Origin: Cololabis saira | Lineage: Eukaryota; Chordata; Actinopteri; Beloniformes; Belonidae | DNA length: 64,000 nt | Direction of reading: 5' to 3' | Assembly: GCF_033807715.1 (NCBI RefSeq) | Contig: NC_084599.1 | Span: 4,773,125 to 4,837,124 of the forward strand | Translations under genes and position numbers: made by a program | The notes under the pieces: generated by a model | Databases searched by the model: none | What the model was told of the DNA's origin: nothing | Seen by the model: the letters and a program-made list of their open reading frames with translations, nothing else | Part shown: in pieces, positions 30,161 through 59,450 of the stretch | Numbering within the stretch: position 1 is the stretch's first letter | Layout: each line of letters starts with the position of its first letter

Positions 30161-31682
30161 TCACGCTGGCCCTGGAACTCTGTCCCACTTTGCTGTCGGA
30201 TGTTTCCAGAAATACATCATCCATCTGTCCTGCTGGGGGCGGAGCCTCTCCCAGCCAATCCCAGCCCTCCTCAGGTGAGAGGCGGGGCTTACCTGGTGAG
30301 GTCACAGATCATGTCGTCCTGGAGAAATATCACTGTCATGTTCCAAAAGGGCCTTTTTTTACTCCGCTGAGCAGCAGAATCAACCGGTGCAACGCTTCCT
30401 AGTTTCCCCACCGCTGTTATTGTTTTTGTAAAATAAGAATATTCAGGCAGTCGCGAGAGAAACATAGGTTAACCAGATGTGTGCAGACGAGCATCACCCT
30501 TGAATTTGTACCTGTGAGTTGAGGAAGACGGATCTGGACGCACTGTTGACGGTGGTCTCTGTGAGGCCGATACTGGAACCACTGGAGCATCTTGTTTCCC
30601 AGCAGCCTCGGGAACGCCGCGCACCGCAGACACTTCTCTGCACACTTCCTGTACTGAACTGTAGAGTAACAAAACACGCAGAAGCATAATCACATTAGAT
30701 CACCAGCAAATAAAACCAGTTGTAATCTCACTTATTTATGCTCCTTTACGTGTTCATCAGTACGGAAGAGTATTAGGGCCAGGCAGGAGAAAAATACAAA
30801 TAATATTTTAGAGGAAGAATTTTTTTTTTTCATTATGCACTTTGGGAAAAAAGTCATAATGTTAGTAAATTAGTTAGTTAGTTAGTTACGGCTGCTGCTG
30901 CAGAGCTGTCAGTCGCTCTCCTAACTGGATTAGATGGACCAGAGGAGACATTTACACTTTATTCACCAAATTGTATTTCAACTTTATTCTCGAAATTTTG
31001 ACTTTATTCACCAAATTTTGACTTTATTCTTGAAATTGTATTTCAACACTGCAAAAACTCAAAATCTTACCACGAATATTTGTTTTTTTCTAGTTAAAAT
31101 GTCTCATTTTTAGTCAAAAAAATCGCATTACACTTAAAACGAGTCATTACCAGAAAAATAACTTGTTATTTGACAATTTTCACCTGTTTCAGGTACATTT
31201 TCAGTTGAAATTAGTAGAAAAATCTGCCAGTGGGACTAGATTTATCTTCTCATTACAAGCAAAAAAATCTAGTTATTTTAAGTGAAAATCTACTTGAAAC
31301 AGGTGAAAATTGTTTTCCAGTGATTGTTTTAAGTGTAATGAGATTTTTTTTTACCAAAAATGAGACATTTTAACTACAAATAAGACAAATATTCTTATTA
31401 AGATTCTGAGTTTTTGCAGTGAACATTAATCTCGAAATTTCAACATTTTTCTTGAAATTGTATTTCAACATTAATCTCGACATTTCGACTTTTTTCTCAA
31501 CATTTTGACTTTTTTCTCGAAGTGTACAATAAAAACAAATCTTCCCCTCTCAAATATGTTTCCCCTGCATGGCCCTAATGCTCTTCCGTACATCAGAGAT
31601 GGGTTTTCCTGGAAACTCTCACCTTTGGAGTGTCGGTGTGCAGGTAGAACCGTGCGTTGTTTTGCACCTGGTTCTGGTTCAT
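30161..31682 (-). CDS. Possible small spliced gene of unknown identity
   Basis: I do not recognise this product. On the minus strand four blocks join in phase: 31682-31623 (starts MNQNQVQNNARFYLHTDT), 30658-30512, 30318-30293 (DDMICDLT) and 30224-30161 (WMMYFWKHPTAKWDR, then stop). Donors are GTGAGA, GTACAA and GTAAGC, and all acceptors are AG. The total is 297 bases, 98 residues. The first frame is open upstream of the ATG, so that exon could be internal. Weak points: exon 2 is open in all three frames, with another frame showing more GC-rich third positions in its first half; the last acceptor has a poor pyrimidine tract; and no known domain is seen. A 0.83 kb transposon lies in the first intron. 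It could also be a non-coding RNA or a dead gene. Confidence 0.25.
30761..31590. mobile_element. Family C MITE with nested foldback element
   Basis: The ends TACGGAAGAGTATTAGGGCC and GGCCCTAATGCTCTTCCGTA match 22680-23005. The core again has ATTTTGACTTTATTC and TCGACATTTCGACT tandem units. Another element (31047-31421) is inserted in it. Confidence 0.8.
31047..31421. mobile_element. Foldback element CACTGCAAAAACTC nested in family C
   Basis: 375 bp with CACTGCAAAAACTCAAAATC at the left and GATTCTGAGTTTTTGCAGTG at the right. The inner parts are also complementary (ACAATTTTCACCTGTTTCA against TGAAACAGGTGAAAATTGT). The sister element at 22680 has the uninterrupted site TTTCAACATTAATC, so the insertion point can be read directly; the duplication is two to four bases. 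A truncated copy lies at 32423-32730. Confidence 0.85.
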
Positions 31683-31710
31683 CTCAGTGGACGGCTGTTT
31701 GAGCTCCGTA

Positions 31711-32422
31711 CTGCAGCTTTGCTCTGAACATCCTCGCTAGATTTTGACTTCTCATCCACTTCACTCTGTTCATGTCATTTGTTTTTCTTAGCCGCTAACT
31801 GAACTGTGTAAAATAGAGATGTGTTTTAATATGACAGGAGTTGTGAATTAAAGTCATACAATGTTGTAATAACATGCTGTGTGTGCTCTTTATTTGGTTC
31901 CTTCCAAAGGAGGGGAATTACTTGCAGGCACACAGGAACAAATGAAATCTTTACATCCATATAAGATGCATGAAAAGTTCCTAATGTTGGCCTTTAACCC
32001 TGAAGTGAACAGAGGAACCTGGTGAGTGTGATGCTGCAGATTTGATGAGCGATGCTGCAGGATTTTCTCAAGTGTGTCACCCGCCAGCTGGCTGTTGCAT
32101 CACTTCAGCATTCCCATCCAGGGAAGTTTGGTGTTTCCAAGCAGGAACTCGGGATGACATCCCGCCTGATTTCTCTGCTTTCCCCTTGCAGAGTCAGAAA
32201 ATGAACCAAATGAAAGAAAGGTTGTTGCTGCCGCTAGCCGGTGTTGGGAAAAGTAGTTCAAACTCAGAACTGGAGTTGAGGGGGATGAGGGGGGACGGCA
32301 TCCCCCCCTGAAATAAAAACGGTCCAAATCATCCCCCCTGTAAAACTCCCATCCCTCCTTTCCATCCCTTATGTCATTTCATCAATGAATGTGGTTTTAC
32401 TGCTATTTCAACATTTAGAGTC
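31711..32422. other. Intergenic, nothing recognised
   Basis: No exon with paired splice sites or transposon ends is seen. Confidence 0.4.
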
Positions 32423-32730
32423 ATCACCAGAAAAATAACTTATTTGACAATTTTCACCTGTTTCAAGTAAATTTTCACTTGAAATAAGTAGGAAAATCTG
32501 CCAGTGGGACAAGATTTATCTTCTCATTACAAGCAAAAAAATCTTGTTCCACTGGCAGATTTTTCTACTTTTTCTACTCAAGTAAAAATCTACTTGAAAC
32601 AGGTGAAAATTGTTGTTTTTTCCAGTGATGAGTCTTGTTTTAAGTGTAATGAGTTTTTTTTTACTAAAATGAGACATTTTAACTAGAAATAAGACAAATA
32701 TTCTTGTTAAGATTGTGAGTTTTTGCAGTG
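32423..32730. mobile_element. CACTGCAAAAACTC foldback element, left end missing
   Basis: It matches 31130-31421 from CACCAGAAAAATAACTT to GAGTTTTTGCAGTG. The left terminal repeat is gone. The two arms still pair around TTATCTTCTCATTACAAGC. Confidence 0.75.
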
Positions 32731-33040
32731 ATCCATTTTACTTATCCTGTGAAGGACAGAGTCATATTGATAAGTTCAGAAAAGTGTTTTTTATTGTTGT
32801 GTTTTGATGTATTTGATGTAAGCCCAGTGGATATTTAAAGCTTACAGAAGGCTGCATTTAACTGCTGCTATGTCATTCCTGCAGTATTTCTGCAGCTGTT
32901 TTGGTCACTGCTATTATTTGTAATATATTATATTATTTGTAATTAGCACAAATTATCTGTCCCCATATGATAAAATCCACCACCCCCCTGATGTTTTTTT
33001 ACAACTCGAGTACTGGTCACACTGTACCGTTTGTGATGTT

Positions 33041-33180
33041 TAATTCAATTCAATTCAATTTTATTTCTATAGCGTCTATTACAACAGAAGTTGTCTCTAG
33101 GATCTTTCCAGAGACCCAGAATATGAACCCCCGAGCAATTAGTACATAAACATAAACACTGGCAGGTAGAAACTCCTGTT
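33041..33180 (-). mobile_element. Non-LTR retrotransposon tail (TTGAATTGAA family), minus strand, source of the adjacent minisatellite
   Basis: The reverse complement of the 55720-55858 tail: CAATTCAATTCAATTTTATT, TCTATAGCGTCTATTACAAC, CCCGAGCAATTAGTACATAA. It runs on into the minisatellite at the point where the intact tail reads CTTATGATCCAGGTCCTGG. Confidence 0.8.
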
Positions 33181-34015
33181 TAAGAGGGTAGAAACCTGGA
33201 CCAGGACCTGGATCATAAGGGGGTAGAAACCTGGACCAGGACCTGATCATAAGGGGGGTAGAAACCTGGACCAGGACCTGGATCATAAGGGGGAAACCTG
33301 GACCAGGACCTGGATCATAAGGAGAAACCTGGACCAGGACCTGGATCATAAGGGGGGTAGAAACCTGGACCAGGACCTGGATCATAAGGGGGTAGAAACC
33401 TGGACCAGGACCTGGATCATAAGGGGGGTAGAAACCTGGACCAGGACCTGGATCATAAGGGGGAAACCTGGACCAGGACCTGGATCATAAGGAGAAACCT
33501 GGACCAGGACCTGGATCATAAGGGGGTAGAAACCTGGACCAGGACCTGGATCGTAAGGGGGGTAGAAACCTGGACCAGGACCTGGATCATAAGGGGGAAA
33601 CCTGGACCAGGACCTGGATCATAAGGAGAAACCTGGACCAGGACCTGGATCATAAGGGGGGTAGAAACCTGGACCAGGACCTGGATCATAAGGGGGTAGA
33701 AACCTGGACCAGGACCTGGATCATAAGGGGGGTAGAAACCTGGACCAGGACCTGGATCATAAGGGGGTAGAAACCTGGACCAGGACCTGGATCATAAGGA
33801 GAAACCTGGACCAGGACCTGGATCATAAGGGGGTAGAAACCTGGACCAGGACCTGGATCATAAGGGGGTAGAAACCTGGACCAGGACCTGGATCATAAGG
33901 GGGTAGAAACCTGGACCAGGACCTGGATCATAAGGGGGGTAGAAACCTGGACCAGGACCTGGATCATAAGGGGGTAGAAACCTGGACCAGGACCTGGATC
34001 ATAAGGGGGACCCTC
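33181..34015. repeat. 24-copy minisatellite (unit GAAACCTGGACCAGGACCTG + GATCATAAGG...)
   Basis: About 24 tandem units of roughly 30-37 bp. The difference is in the linker (GGGGGGTA, GGGGGTA, GGG or GA before GAAACC). The order of linkers itself repeats (long, medium, short), which suggests amplification of three-unit blocks. Each unit is the reverse complement of a segment that occurs once in the dispersed retroelement tail at 55630-55665. Confidence 0.95.
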
Positions 34016-34706
34016 CTGCTGGACAGAGCAGGAAAAGAGAGAACAGACAGAGAGAATGAAGAACAGAGAAAGGAGTGGAGGGGAGTGAGGTTTCTCTAAC
34101 TTTCTGAGGTGAATTCTGACTTGAAGTTGAAACGGACGTGTAACTCTGAGATTGCAATGGAACCGTCTCTTCTGGGAGTTTGTGAGTGTTCAGAACCGTC
34201 AAAGACCCTGAGAAGAAGCACCTTTACGGAGAAACAAAGGTTTATGATCCGTGAGCAAAACTTCATCCTTGAAAGGAAACTTTCTTTTGATGAAAGAAGA
34301 TCTTTAGTCATTTGAAAAACTTGGCATTTCAATCATTTTACAGAGTGCAAAGTAAAGTTCAGTGAACCCAGATGAAGGGTCTTCTTCCTTCGTTAGGGTT
34401 CAGCAGGGTTCTGCTGGGTCCTGTTGGGTCCTGTCTGGTCCTGTTGGGTCCTGTCGTCCAGCATTCATCCTGGTCAGAAGTAAAACATTGGTCTGACACC
34501 GGAAACCAGGCCTGAACCTGAAGTTACCTCACAAAGCCGGTAATCCTCTTTCCCTGACGGCCGTGTATTCCCACGCCCAGGATCACGGAGTCAAAGAGGA
34601 CATTGTCTATTCAGACGCTGCTGGCGGACGGACACCTAGAGACACAGACGTCTCAACACACCTCGGCCTAGAACTAAAGGCTTCACAAGTATTCACCAGT
34701 GTTTTC
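34016..34706. other. Intergenic; small 10-bp repeat, no supported gene
   Basis: A run of GGTCCTGTTG-like 10-mers lies at about 34398-34455. The rest has no recognised element. Short frames at 34109 and 34563 lack domains and splice context. Confidence 0.4.
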
Positions 34707-35275
34707 AGAGAATGAATAGAGTTGTGTTTTACTGGAGGTCCCAAATCGAGGACATAAATCAGAGAAGAGCCCATAAATATTGCATATTTAATAAGGCTAA
34801 AGAAGTACATTTTAAAATACTGCATAATATATACCCAGTTAGTAGTATTATTTCTAAATGTACTGATGTTGATGATTCCTGTACTTTTTGTAATCATAAT
34901 ACTGAAACAATTTCACATCTGTTTTTTTATTGTGATATCTCTAAAAAGTTTTGGAATGATGTTGAATCTGATTTTTTTTTTATGCTGCTAAATCTACATA
35001 CTCTCTTAGCCTTAAAGATGTTATTTGCTATTGTGTTAACTCAGAAGATTATGCTCTTGAATACCTGATAAACTTTGTTATCCAATATGCAAAATGTTTT
35101 ATTCACAAAAGAAAAATTTGCAAAATCTCTAATTTTGTTAAACCTGGTTTAGCCATTATGAAAAGTTTTTTTCCTGAAACCCCTGTTTGATTTATTTATT
35201 TATGTTTTGTACTCTCGATTTATGTATTATTTAGTTGTTGTTTTTTTTTCTTAAACCATCTCTTGTAATGACTTA
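34707..35275 (+). pseudogene. L1-like ORF2 C-terminal fragment
   Basis: The translation from about 34712 contains VHFKILHNIYPVSSIISKC then CTFCNHNTETISHLFFYC. This is the characteristic pre-tail segment and the C-x2-C...H-x4-C cluster of fish L1-like ORF2; the intact LINE here has YCVRCKVAEASLIHMYWSC. The end is frameshifted. The 3' part seems interrupted by the minus-strand element at 35280 and to resume at about 35880-36013, ending in a TAAA tail. Confidence 0.7.
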
Positions 35276-35279
35276 CATT

Positions 35280-35870
35280 TATTTATTTTATTTATTGTAG
35301 ATCCCCATTAGTCACTGCCTCAGCCGTGACTATTCTTCCTGGGGTCAATTAAAAATTACAATGCAATTAAAAAATATACACAAAAAAACAATTAAAGAAC
35401 AAATATAATACATTCACACATCTACCAAAGGAAAAAGAAAACCAGAACTATTATCCTACATGACAAAGAATGATAAATTAAAAATATAACAGACATAAAA
35501 TACATACGTAAAAAAACGTTAAAAAAAAAACATATATCAATATAGTAATGATAACCTCACTCAGCACACTAATTTTAAATTAAACCAAAAAAGTATAAAG
35601 AAAATCAAACATTCATAACTCCTAACAGATTACAATTAACTGATAAAAACATTAGTCACGTTCTACAACAACCTATTTCTGCATTACAGCTCTTCTAAGT
35701 ATTTTCTGAAAATCGACTGTATTGGAAATTAAAACCAAATGTTGTGGAAGTCTGTTCCAGTATGTGATTGCCCTGTACATCACAGTGTTTTTGAAGGCAT
35801 CAGTTTTAGTTTTAGGAGGTGAAAACACGTCTCAAGGCTTGTCTAGTGCCATAGTTGTGACTATCACTAT
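35280..35870 (-). pseudogene. Non-LTR retrotransposon 3' end with partial ORF2 C-terminus, minus strand
   Basis: Minus-strand reading around 35840-35690 gives FKNTVMYRAITYWNRLPQHL then ISNTVDFQKILRRA and a stop. This is the usual ending of many non-LTR ORF2 proteins (YWN-LP, then a K/R-rich helix). The tail ends GACCCCAGGAAGAATAGTCA ... TAATGGGGATCTACAATAAA. It shares its tail with 17040-17230. Confidence 0.6.
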
Positions 35871-36033
35871 TACATGTTATTTAATATATATATAACTAGC
35901 CCTGATGTAATTGATATACTTTTATGTACTGTCAACAATGTGCTGTTTGTTACTGTATACCTGTTGTTTTGTATATTTCAATAATAAATAAAATAAATAA
36001 ATAAATGAATAAAGGCTTGAGAAGTGAGGAGCA

Positions 36034-36106
36034 GCCATGGCGGCTGTGCCCCAGCAGGGGGCAGCAGTGAGCTAACCCCGGCCCACAGCGGAACTACATC
36101 TCCCAG
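36034..36106 (+). promoter_or_regulatory. phb2 promoter motifs: YY1-like, CTCF-like and ZNF143-like sites
   Basis: GCCATGGCGGC at 36034-36044 resembles YY1. CCAGCAGGGGGCAGC at 36051-36065 matches the core of the CTCF site. AACTACATCTCCCAG at 36092-36106 matches the ZNF143/Staf site (ACTAC-N-N-TCCCA). All lie within 120 bp of the start codon and before any TATA-like sequence. Confidence 0.5.
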
Positions 36107-36153
36107 CTGACCTTGCGGCCACGTTTCGACCTTGGGTTTGGCTGAGCAGCAGC

Positions 36154-54514
<18,361 letters not shown>

Positions 54515-54656
54515 TGAAGACACGCCCGCTGCCCGTCCACCGGGTCCACCGGGTCCACTGACTGCTCGTCACCAGGGAACTTTCCAGACGTCCAGTCAAC
54601 CAGAGAGCGTTTTAACTTTATTTGTTATTGTTTTGGCTTTGACCCCGTCGTTAAAG

Positions 54657-54864
54657 AATAAACCAGTTCTCCTGACCCCCCCCGGCCGGCCTGGAAGACT
54701 CCACACAGAACTAACCCCGCGATGGACGTCACTGCTTCTGACCCGTCTGCTGGTTCTGTTCTGGTTCTGTTCTGAGTCGCGACGGCGGTTGAATGTGTGC
54801 CGGGACTCGGCCGTCCAGCTGCAGCCGACGTGACGGATGTTTGTTTCTCTGTTCATTAAATAAA
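54657..54864 (+). terminator. phb2: Polyadenylation signals of phb2
   Basis: AATAAA at 54657-54662 and at 54859-54864, 143 and 345 bases after the stop. The second is followed by TCTGGAGGAGC and GTCTC. Either may be used. Confidence 0.6.
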
Positions 54865-54904
54865 AGCATCTGGAGGAGCGACTGGCGTCTCATTTAAAAT
54901 TTAA

Positions 54905-55858
54905 AATTGTATAACATACGTATAAAGCCCAAAACGGCTCAGCTTCGCATTATTTGCAAGACCTGATAGTGCCTTATGTTCCTGGCAGAGCTCTCCGTTC
55001 TCGGAGTGCAGGTTTACTCGTAGTTCCTAGAGTATCTAAATGTAGATTTGGAGGGCGGGCGTTCTGCTATCAGGCACCACTACTTTGGAACCAACTTCCA
55101 ATCTGGGTTAAGGAGGCTGACACCACCTCCACCTTTAAAACTAAACTTAAAACTTTTCTGTTTAGTAAAGCCTATAGTTAGTGTTTAGTAAACCTCTAGC
55201 TGGTGTTGGTAAATCTCTAGGTAGTGTAAACTCTAGTGTGTTAGAGTCGCTCCTGTAGTTTCTTGTGCTGGCCCCCCCTTCTCTTCTCTTTTTCTCTTTT
55301 GTACATGGTGCAGCATCCTCTGCCGGTGGAGAAGAGCATCTCTGGATGCAAAACACCGGATCCTGCAGCGTGGGAGTGAGAAGGGCAGGGTAACGGCCCG
55401 GTCAGGCGGGGGGAGAGATTTGTCCGTCAAGACTCCTCTCCCTGGCCCTGGCCATGCTCAACCTTTCCCCGACCCTGAACCTAACCTGGGGCTTGCTGAT
55501 TGGGCCGAAGCTTCGGGAGCTGCGTGCTGGCCTGCGGTCCCCACCCCGGGTCATCCCGCTGCTGCTTTCACCTGCCTGCTGTGCTGCTGACGTCCCTGAC
55601 CCACCAGTCTGGCCCTCGGCAGGAGGGTCCCCCCTTATGATCCAGGTCCTGGTCCAGGTTTCTTCCCTCCTAAAGGGGAGTTTTTCTTGCCACTGTTTGG
55701 CTTAAGGTTTTTCTCCCACTAGGGGAGTTTTTACCTGCCATTGTTTATGTACTAATTGCTCGGGGGTTTATGTTCTGGATCTCTGGAAAGCGTCTAGAGA
55801 CAACTTTTTTTGTATTAGACGCTATATAAATAAAATTAATTTGAATTGAAAATTGAAT
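54905..55858 (+). mobile_element. Non-LTR retrotransposon 3' end with ORF2 C-terminus (TTGAATTGAA family)
   Basis: A frame at 54954-55181 encodes SAGLLVVPRVSKCRFGGRAF, then APLLWNQLPIWVKE and FKTKLKTFLFSKAYS before a stop. This is the ending of L2/Maui-like ORF2. A long 3' UTR follows, with ATCCAGGTCCTGGTCCAGG at 55640 and TAGACGCTATATAAATAAAA at the end. It is 5'-truncated. Copies of the tail lie at 19935, 33041 and 60495. Confidence 0.7.
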
Positions 55859-55961
55859 CATTCGTGGGTCACTAACAGCAACACGTGTGGTCCGGTTCCT
55901 TCACCTTTCTGGTGGATCTCATCAAATAAAGAAACTTTACTGTCAGGGGAACGTTCTATTC

Positions 55962-56635
55962 TGGTGCTTTTCCACTAGAACCTACTCAGCACGACTCTCC
56001 TCGGTTTGGTTCTTTTCCACCAGGGGTCTAACGTGCCGAGTAGATACTTTTCTGTATCTATTCTGCTGAGGTTCTAAGCTGCTGAGTCGGCTGTATCTGA
56101 CATCATCACACTACAGACCACCGATTGGTCGGGGGGTTGGAGTCAGACGTCTGAGTCAGGAGGAGGAAATCAGAGAAAGAGACTGACGGATTCTTGTTCA
56201 TTTTATTCAACCAGCAATGGCAGTAAAAGTCTGTTTCATGATCCAACTCTGAGGGTCAGATGTTCATAAACCTGGTGCTGAGGAGAGAATTAAAAAGATC
56301 TAGACGGAGATGAGGAACGACCAGATCTACCAGGAGCTCTGTCTCTTCATAGCTGCTCACGGCTCCAGCTGACTTTTCAGCAGCACAGAGACAAACTAAA
56401 AAAAAAGCGTCGCCGCTTGAAGTTTCTCTCACTCTCATTTTTTAACTTGATATCAAACACAAACTACAGATCCAGCAGCACATCTATCATCTCCTCCAGG
56501 TTCTACATCTTTAGTGTTGTTTTCGTTTAGATACACAATCAAATATGTCACAGCAGCTTCACTCCAACCTCGTTATGGAGAAGAAACCAGGCCGAGTTGA
56601 GCCGAGCCAAGTAGGTTCTAGTGGAAAAGCGCCAT
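55962..56635. mobile_element. Family A MITE, complete copy
   Basis: 674 bp. Left TGGTGCTTTTCCACTAGAAC then CTACTCAGC. Right GTAGGTTCTAGTGGAAAAGC then GCCA. Inside are CATCATCACACTACAG and GTCAGACGTCTGAGTCAGG, shared with all other copies. No transposase. Confidence 0.8.
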
Positions 56636-57001
56636 TACTGAAACCTTTTATCACCAGGATGAAAAACCGAGTTTAATTTAGCAGAAACATGAAGATCATC
56701 TGAGCTGGAGGTGACGCCTCATCAGGTGACCTGACATCTCTGGTACCGGGCCTGGTCCTGCAGGACCTGGGACGGCCAGCATGGTCCCGGTCCTGCAGAT
56801 CAGCAGCAGCTCTATGGAAGTGGACGGGGGTGTTGACACAACACCACGAGGGAAAGACATCAGCAGGGATCCTGGTGAAGCAGAGGTTGATGCTCACTGG
56901 TCTGATTCAGAATATGAACCACAGTTCACACGTGCACATGCACGTGCACTACATGGGCTTAGTAAACCTGCCCATCTCAGAGCCTACGGTACCAGAGTCC
57001 A

Positions 57002-58903
57002 GGGGCCTCATGTACTAAGAGTGCGTGGATTTCAACGTGAATTCGTGCGTGGAATTAACAAAACCGCAAAATTTCATATGTACAAAGCTGTGCGTACGCC
57101 CAAATCCACGCAGGTTTCTCTGTACATCACAATCAGCGTGGATTTGAGCGCACATGCGGGAGCACAACACTCCGCCTTGTCTCCTCCCTCAAATATATGT
57201 TTGAATATGATATGAAGATAATTATCCATTAAAAACCGCTCATCCTAACAAGAAAATGCTCTGAGCTGGAATAAATAATTCATTTTGGGGCATTTAGGGG
57301 TGTCGGACTCCAGTCCTCGAGGGCCGGTGTCCCTGCAGGTTTTAGATGTTTCTCTGGTTCATTGCACCATGATACAAGTGACTGTGTCATCAACAGAACT
57401 ATCCAGACTTTGATGACAAGTTGGGGATGATGATTAATTAGAATCAGGTGTGTTAAAGCAGGGAAACATCTAAAACATGCAGGACACCGGCCCTTCTGGG
57501 ATTCAGTTTAACAACTACATTATGGTGTTCTTTGCTTTGCGTTGCGTTCGGTGAAGAGTTGTGGTTTTATTATGATCGTACGGGTTTGTGAATGTTTGTG
57601 GGCAGCGTTAGTGTATCATTACACTCTGCTTTTCTTGTTTGTATTTTAAGAACCGACACCAGAATGTTTGGTGGATGAAAAACGGCTCCTCGTTCCGCTT
57701 TATTGTCATGCATATTATATACTAACGGATTAAAACCAATGTACACGTTTATTGAGTCTTACACATTATGGATGTCCGCGATCACCCCTCTCATAAGTAT
57801 AACAATGTGAACAAAATACATTTATATTTAAAACATGGAGCATTACGATCTGATTCCTCTGCAGAAATAAAGACAATTTGTGCCGACGGGATTATCGAGG
57901 TGCAAACGTGAGAAATAAAGAGCAAAATTGCTGTAACTCGAGTGTTTCATCCGCAGGAGGAGAGACAGGTGTCGTGCCAAAAAGTGATTGAAGGCCAAAT
58001 ACAGTTAATGAAAGGTTGTTTCTGCCTAAATATGACTTGATCTCATTCTTGAGTTTCATAATCTGAAAATCTGACGGTTTAGCGCTCTCGCTCAACGGGC
58101 TGCTGTGCGCGCTCCCGCGGCCACAAATCAGAAGAAATCAGATTCTGGCAGGCAATCACTTTTTGGCACAACACCGGCTTTTGCTTGAAAAATAATTTTA
58201 ATATATTTCTGTCCAGACACAGTTATGGGATGTTTAGGATCTGTCTTTTATCAGTTGTCCTCCCATACGGTCGTCATGACGACAGACAGATGTCCGACCT
58301 GCAGCTCCAGCTGAAGCATCATGTTGGTCTGAACCGGAGCAGCTGGTCCAGTTCAGGGCAGAGATCCAGAAGATCCTCTTGGTACCTGAACCAGCTGATG
58401 GTCCAGTCTTAGTCCTGGACCAGCAGGTCCAGACTAAACCAGCTGATGGTTCAGTCTCTGGACCAGCAGATCGGTGTGGTGCCTGAGGACTCGCTCCTGA
58501 TCCTGCATCAGCAGGTTCCTCTAACGGAGCCAAAGCTCCATCAGGATTTGCAGGTTCCATCGTTGAGCTCCTCTAGTTGTTTGTTCAGATCATGTGGTTG
58601 ATTGTGAGATTGTTGCAGCTCCACTCTTGTGTAATTTATCTGATGATGTCGGGACTGTCGTGTCCTTCACGTGGTCGTGAACTGATTGTTGACGTTACGT
58701 TTCCTCATATTCTGCACTTCACTGCATCACCAGTGAGTGTCGCCAACGGACAAACCTCAGAAAAGTGCGTACAAAAGCCTTAATGTGTGAGTGACGGACC
58801 GCAGATTTCTACGTTCACGTCATTCTTTGTACATCCGACCGTGAGCGTTGAAAGTGGCGTACGCACGTTTTTTGTGCGCCGCACTCTTAGTACATAAGGC
58901 CCC
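57002..58903. mobile_element. Large inverted-repeat DNA transposon (GGGGCC family), copy 2, inverted
   Basis: 1902 bp from GGGGCCTCATGTACTAAGAG to CTCTTAGTACATAAGGCCCC. It runs in the opposite direction to 13185-15168. It carries the same nested MITE (57297-57509) in the equivalent position. Confidence 0.8.
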
Positions 58904-58984
58904 AGGACCGGGTTCTCAGTTCCTCAGCAGGACCATCAGACCCAGTGCTGGGCACGGTGGTGGAGGGATGATGGTTCTGGCTTC

Positions 58985-59450
58985 TCCGAAGTGTCTCCAG
59001 AGCCGCATGCGGCTCTTTAGCGCCGCCCTGCTCCCTGGAGCTTTTTCAAAAATGTTTGACTTTTTTTTTCTTTTCATTTTTTCTTTTTTTCTTCCTTTTG
59101 ACTTTTTTCTCGACATTTCAACTTTTTTCTCGAGATTGTACTTCAACATTAATCTCAACATTTTGACTTTTTCTCGAAATTTCAACTTTTTTCACGAAAT
59201 TTTGACTTTTTCTCGAAATTTCAACTTTTTTCACGAAATTTTGACTATTTCCTTGACATTTTGACTTTTTTCTCGAAGTGCATAATGAAAAAAAAATCTT
59301 CACCCAGTTATAACTAATATAGAAACATGCAGCATGCGTTGCCTTCATTCTAAGGCTTGTATAAGACTTTTCATTTTTTGCAGCTCCAGACATGTGTTTT
59401 TGGTCCAATATGGCTCTTTTCTTTCAACATTTTGGGTTGCAGACCGCTGC
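58985..59450. mobile_element. Decayed hAT-like MITE with GTCGAAAT-type core
   Basis: Related to 53937-54402 (GAGCTTTTTCAAAAATGTTT, TCTCGACATTTCAACTTTTT, CAATATGGCTCTTTTC). Both ends are degraded. 59451-60020 after it shows no recognised element. Confidence 0.65.

Noticed and set aside
33181..34015. CRISPR-like regular array
   Set aside because: The units are head-to-tail with no unique spacers, and the unit derives from a retroelement tail in a vertebrate genome. It is a minisatellite.
34563..34713. Plus-strand frame with VKEDIVYSDAAGG, resembling an immune-receptor signalling tail
   Set aside because: Position +3 of the tyrosine is not L, I or V, there is no splice acceptor with a supporting upstream exon, and no other receptor domain is present nearby.
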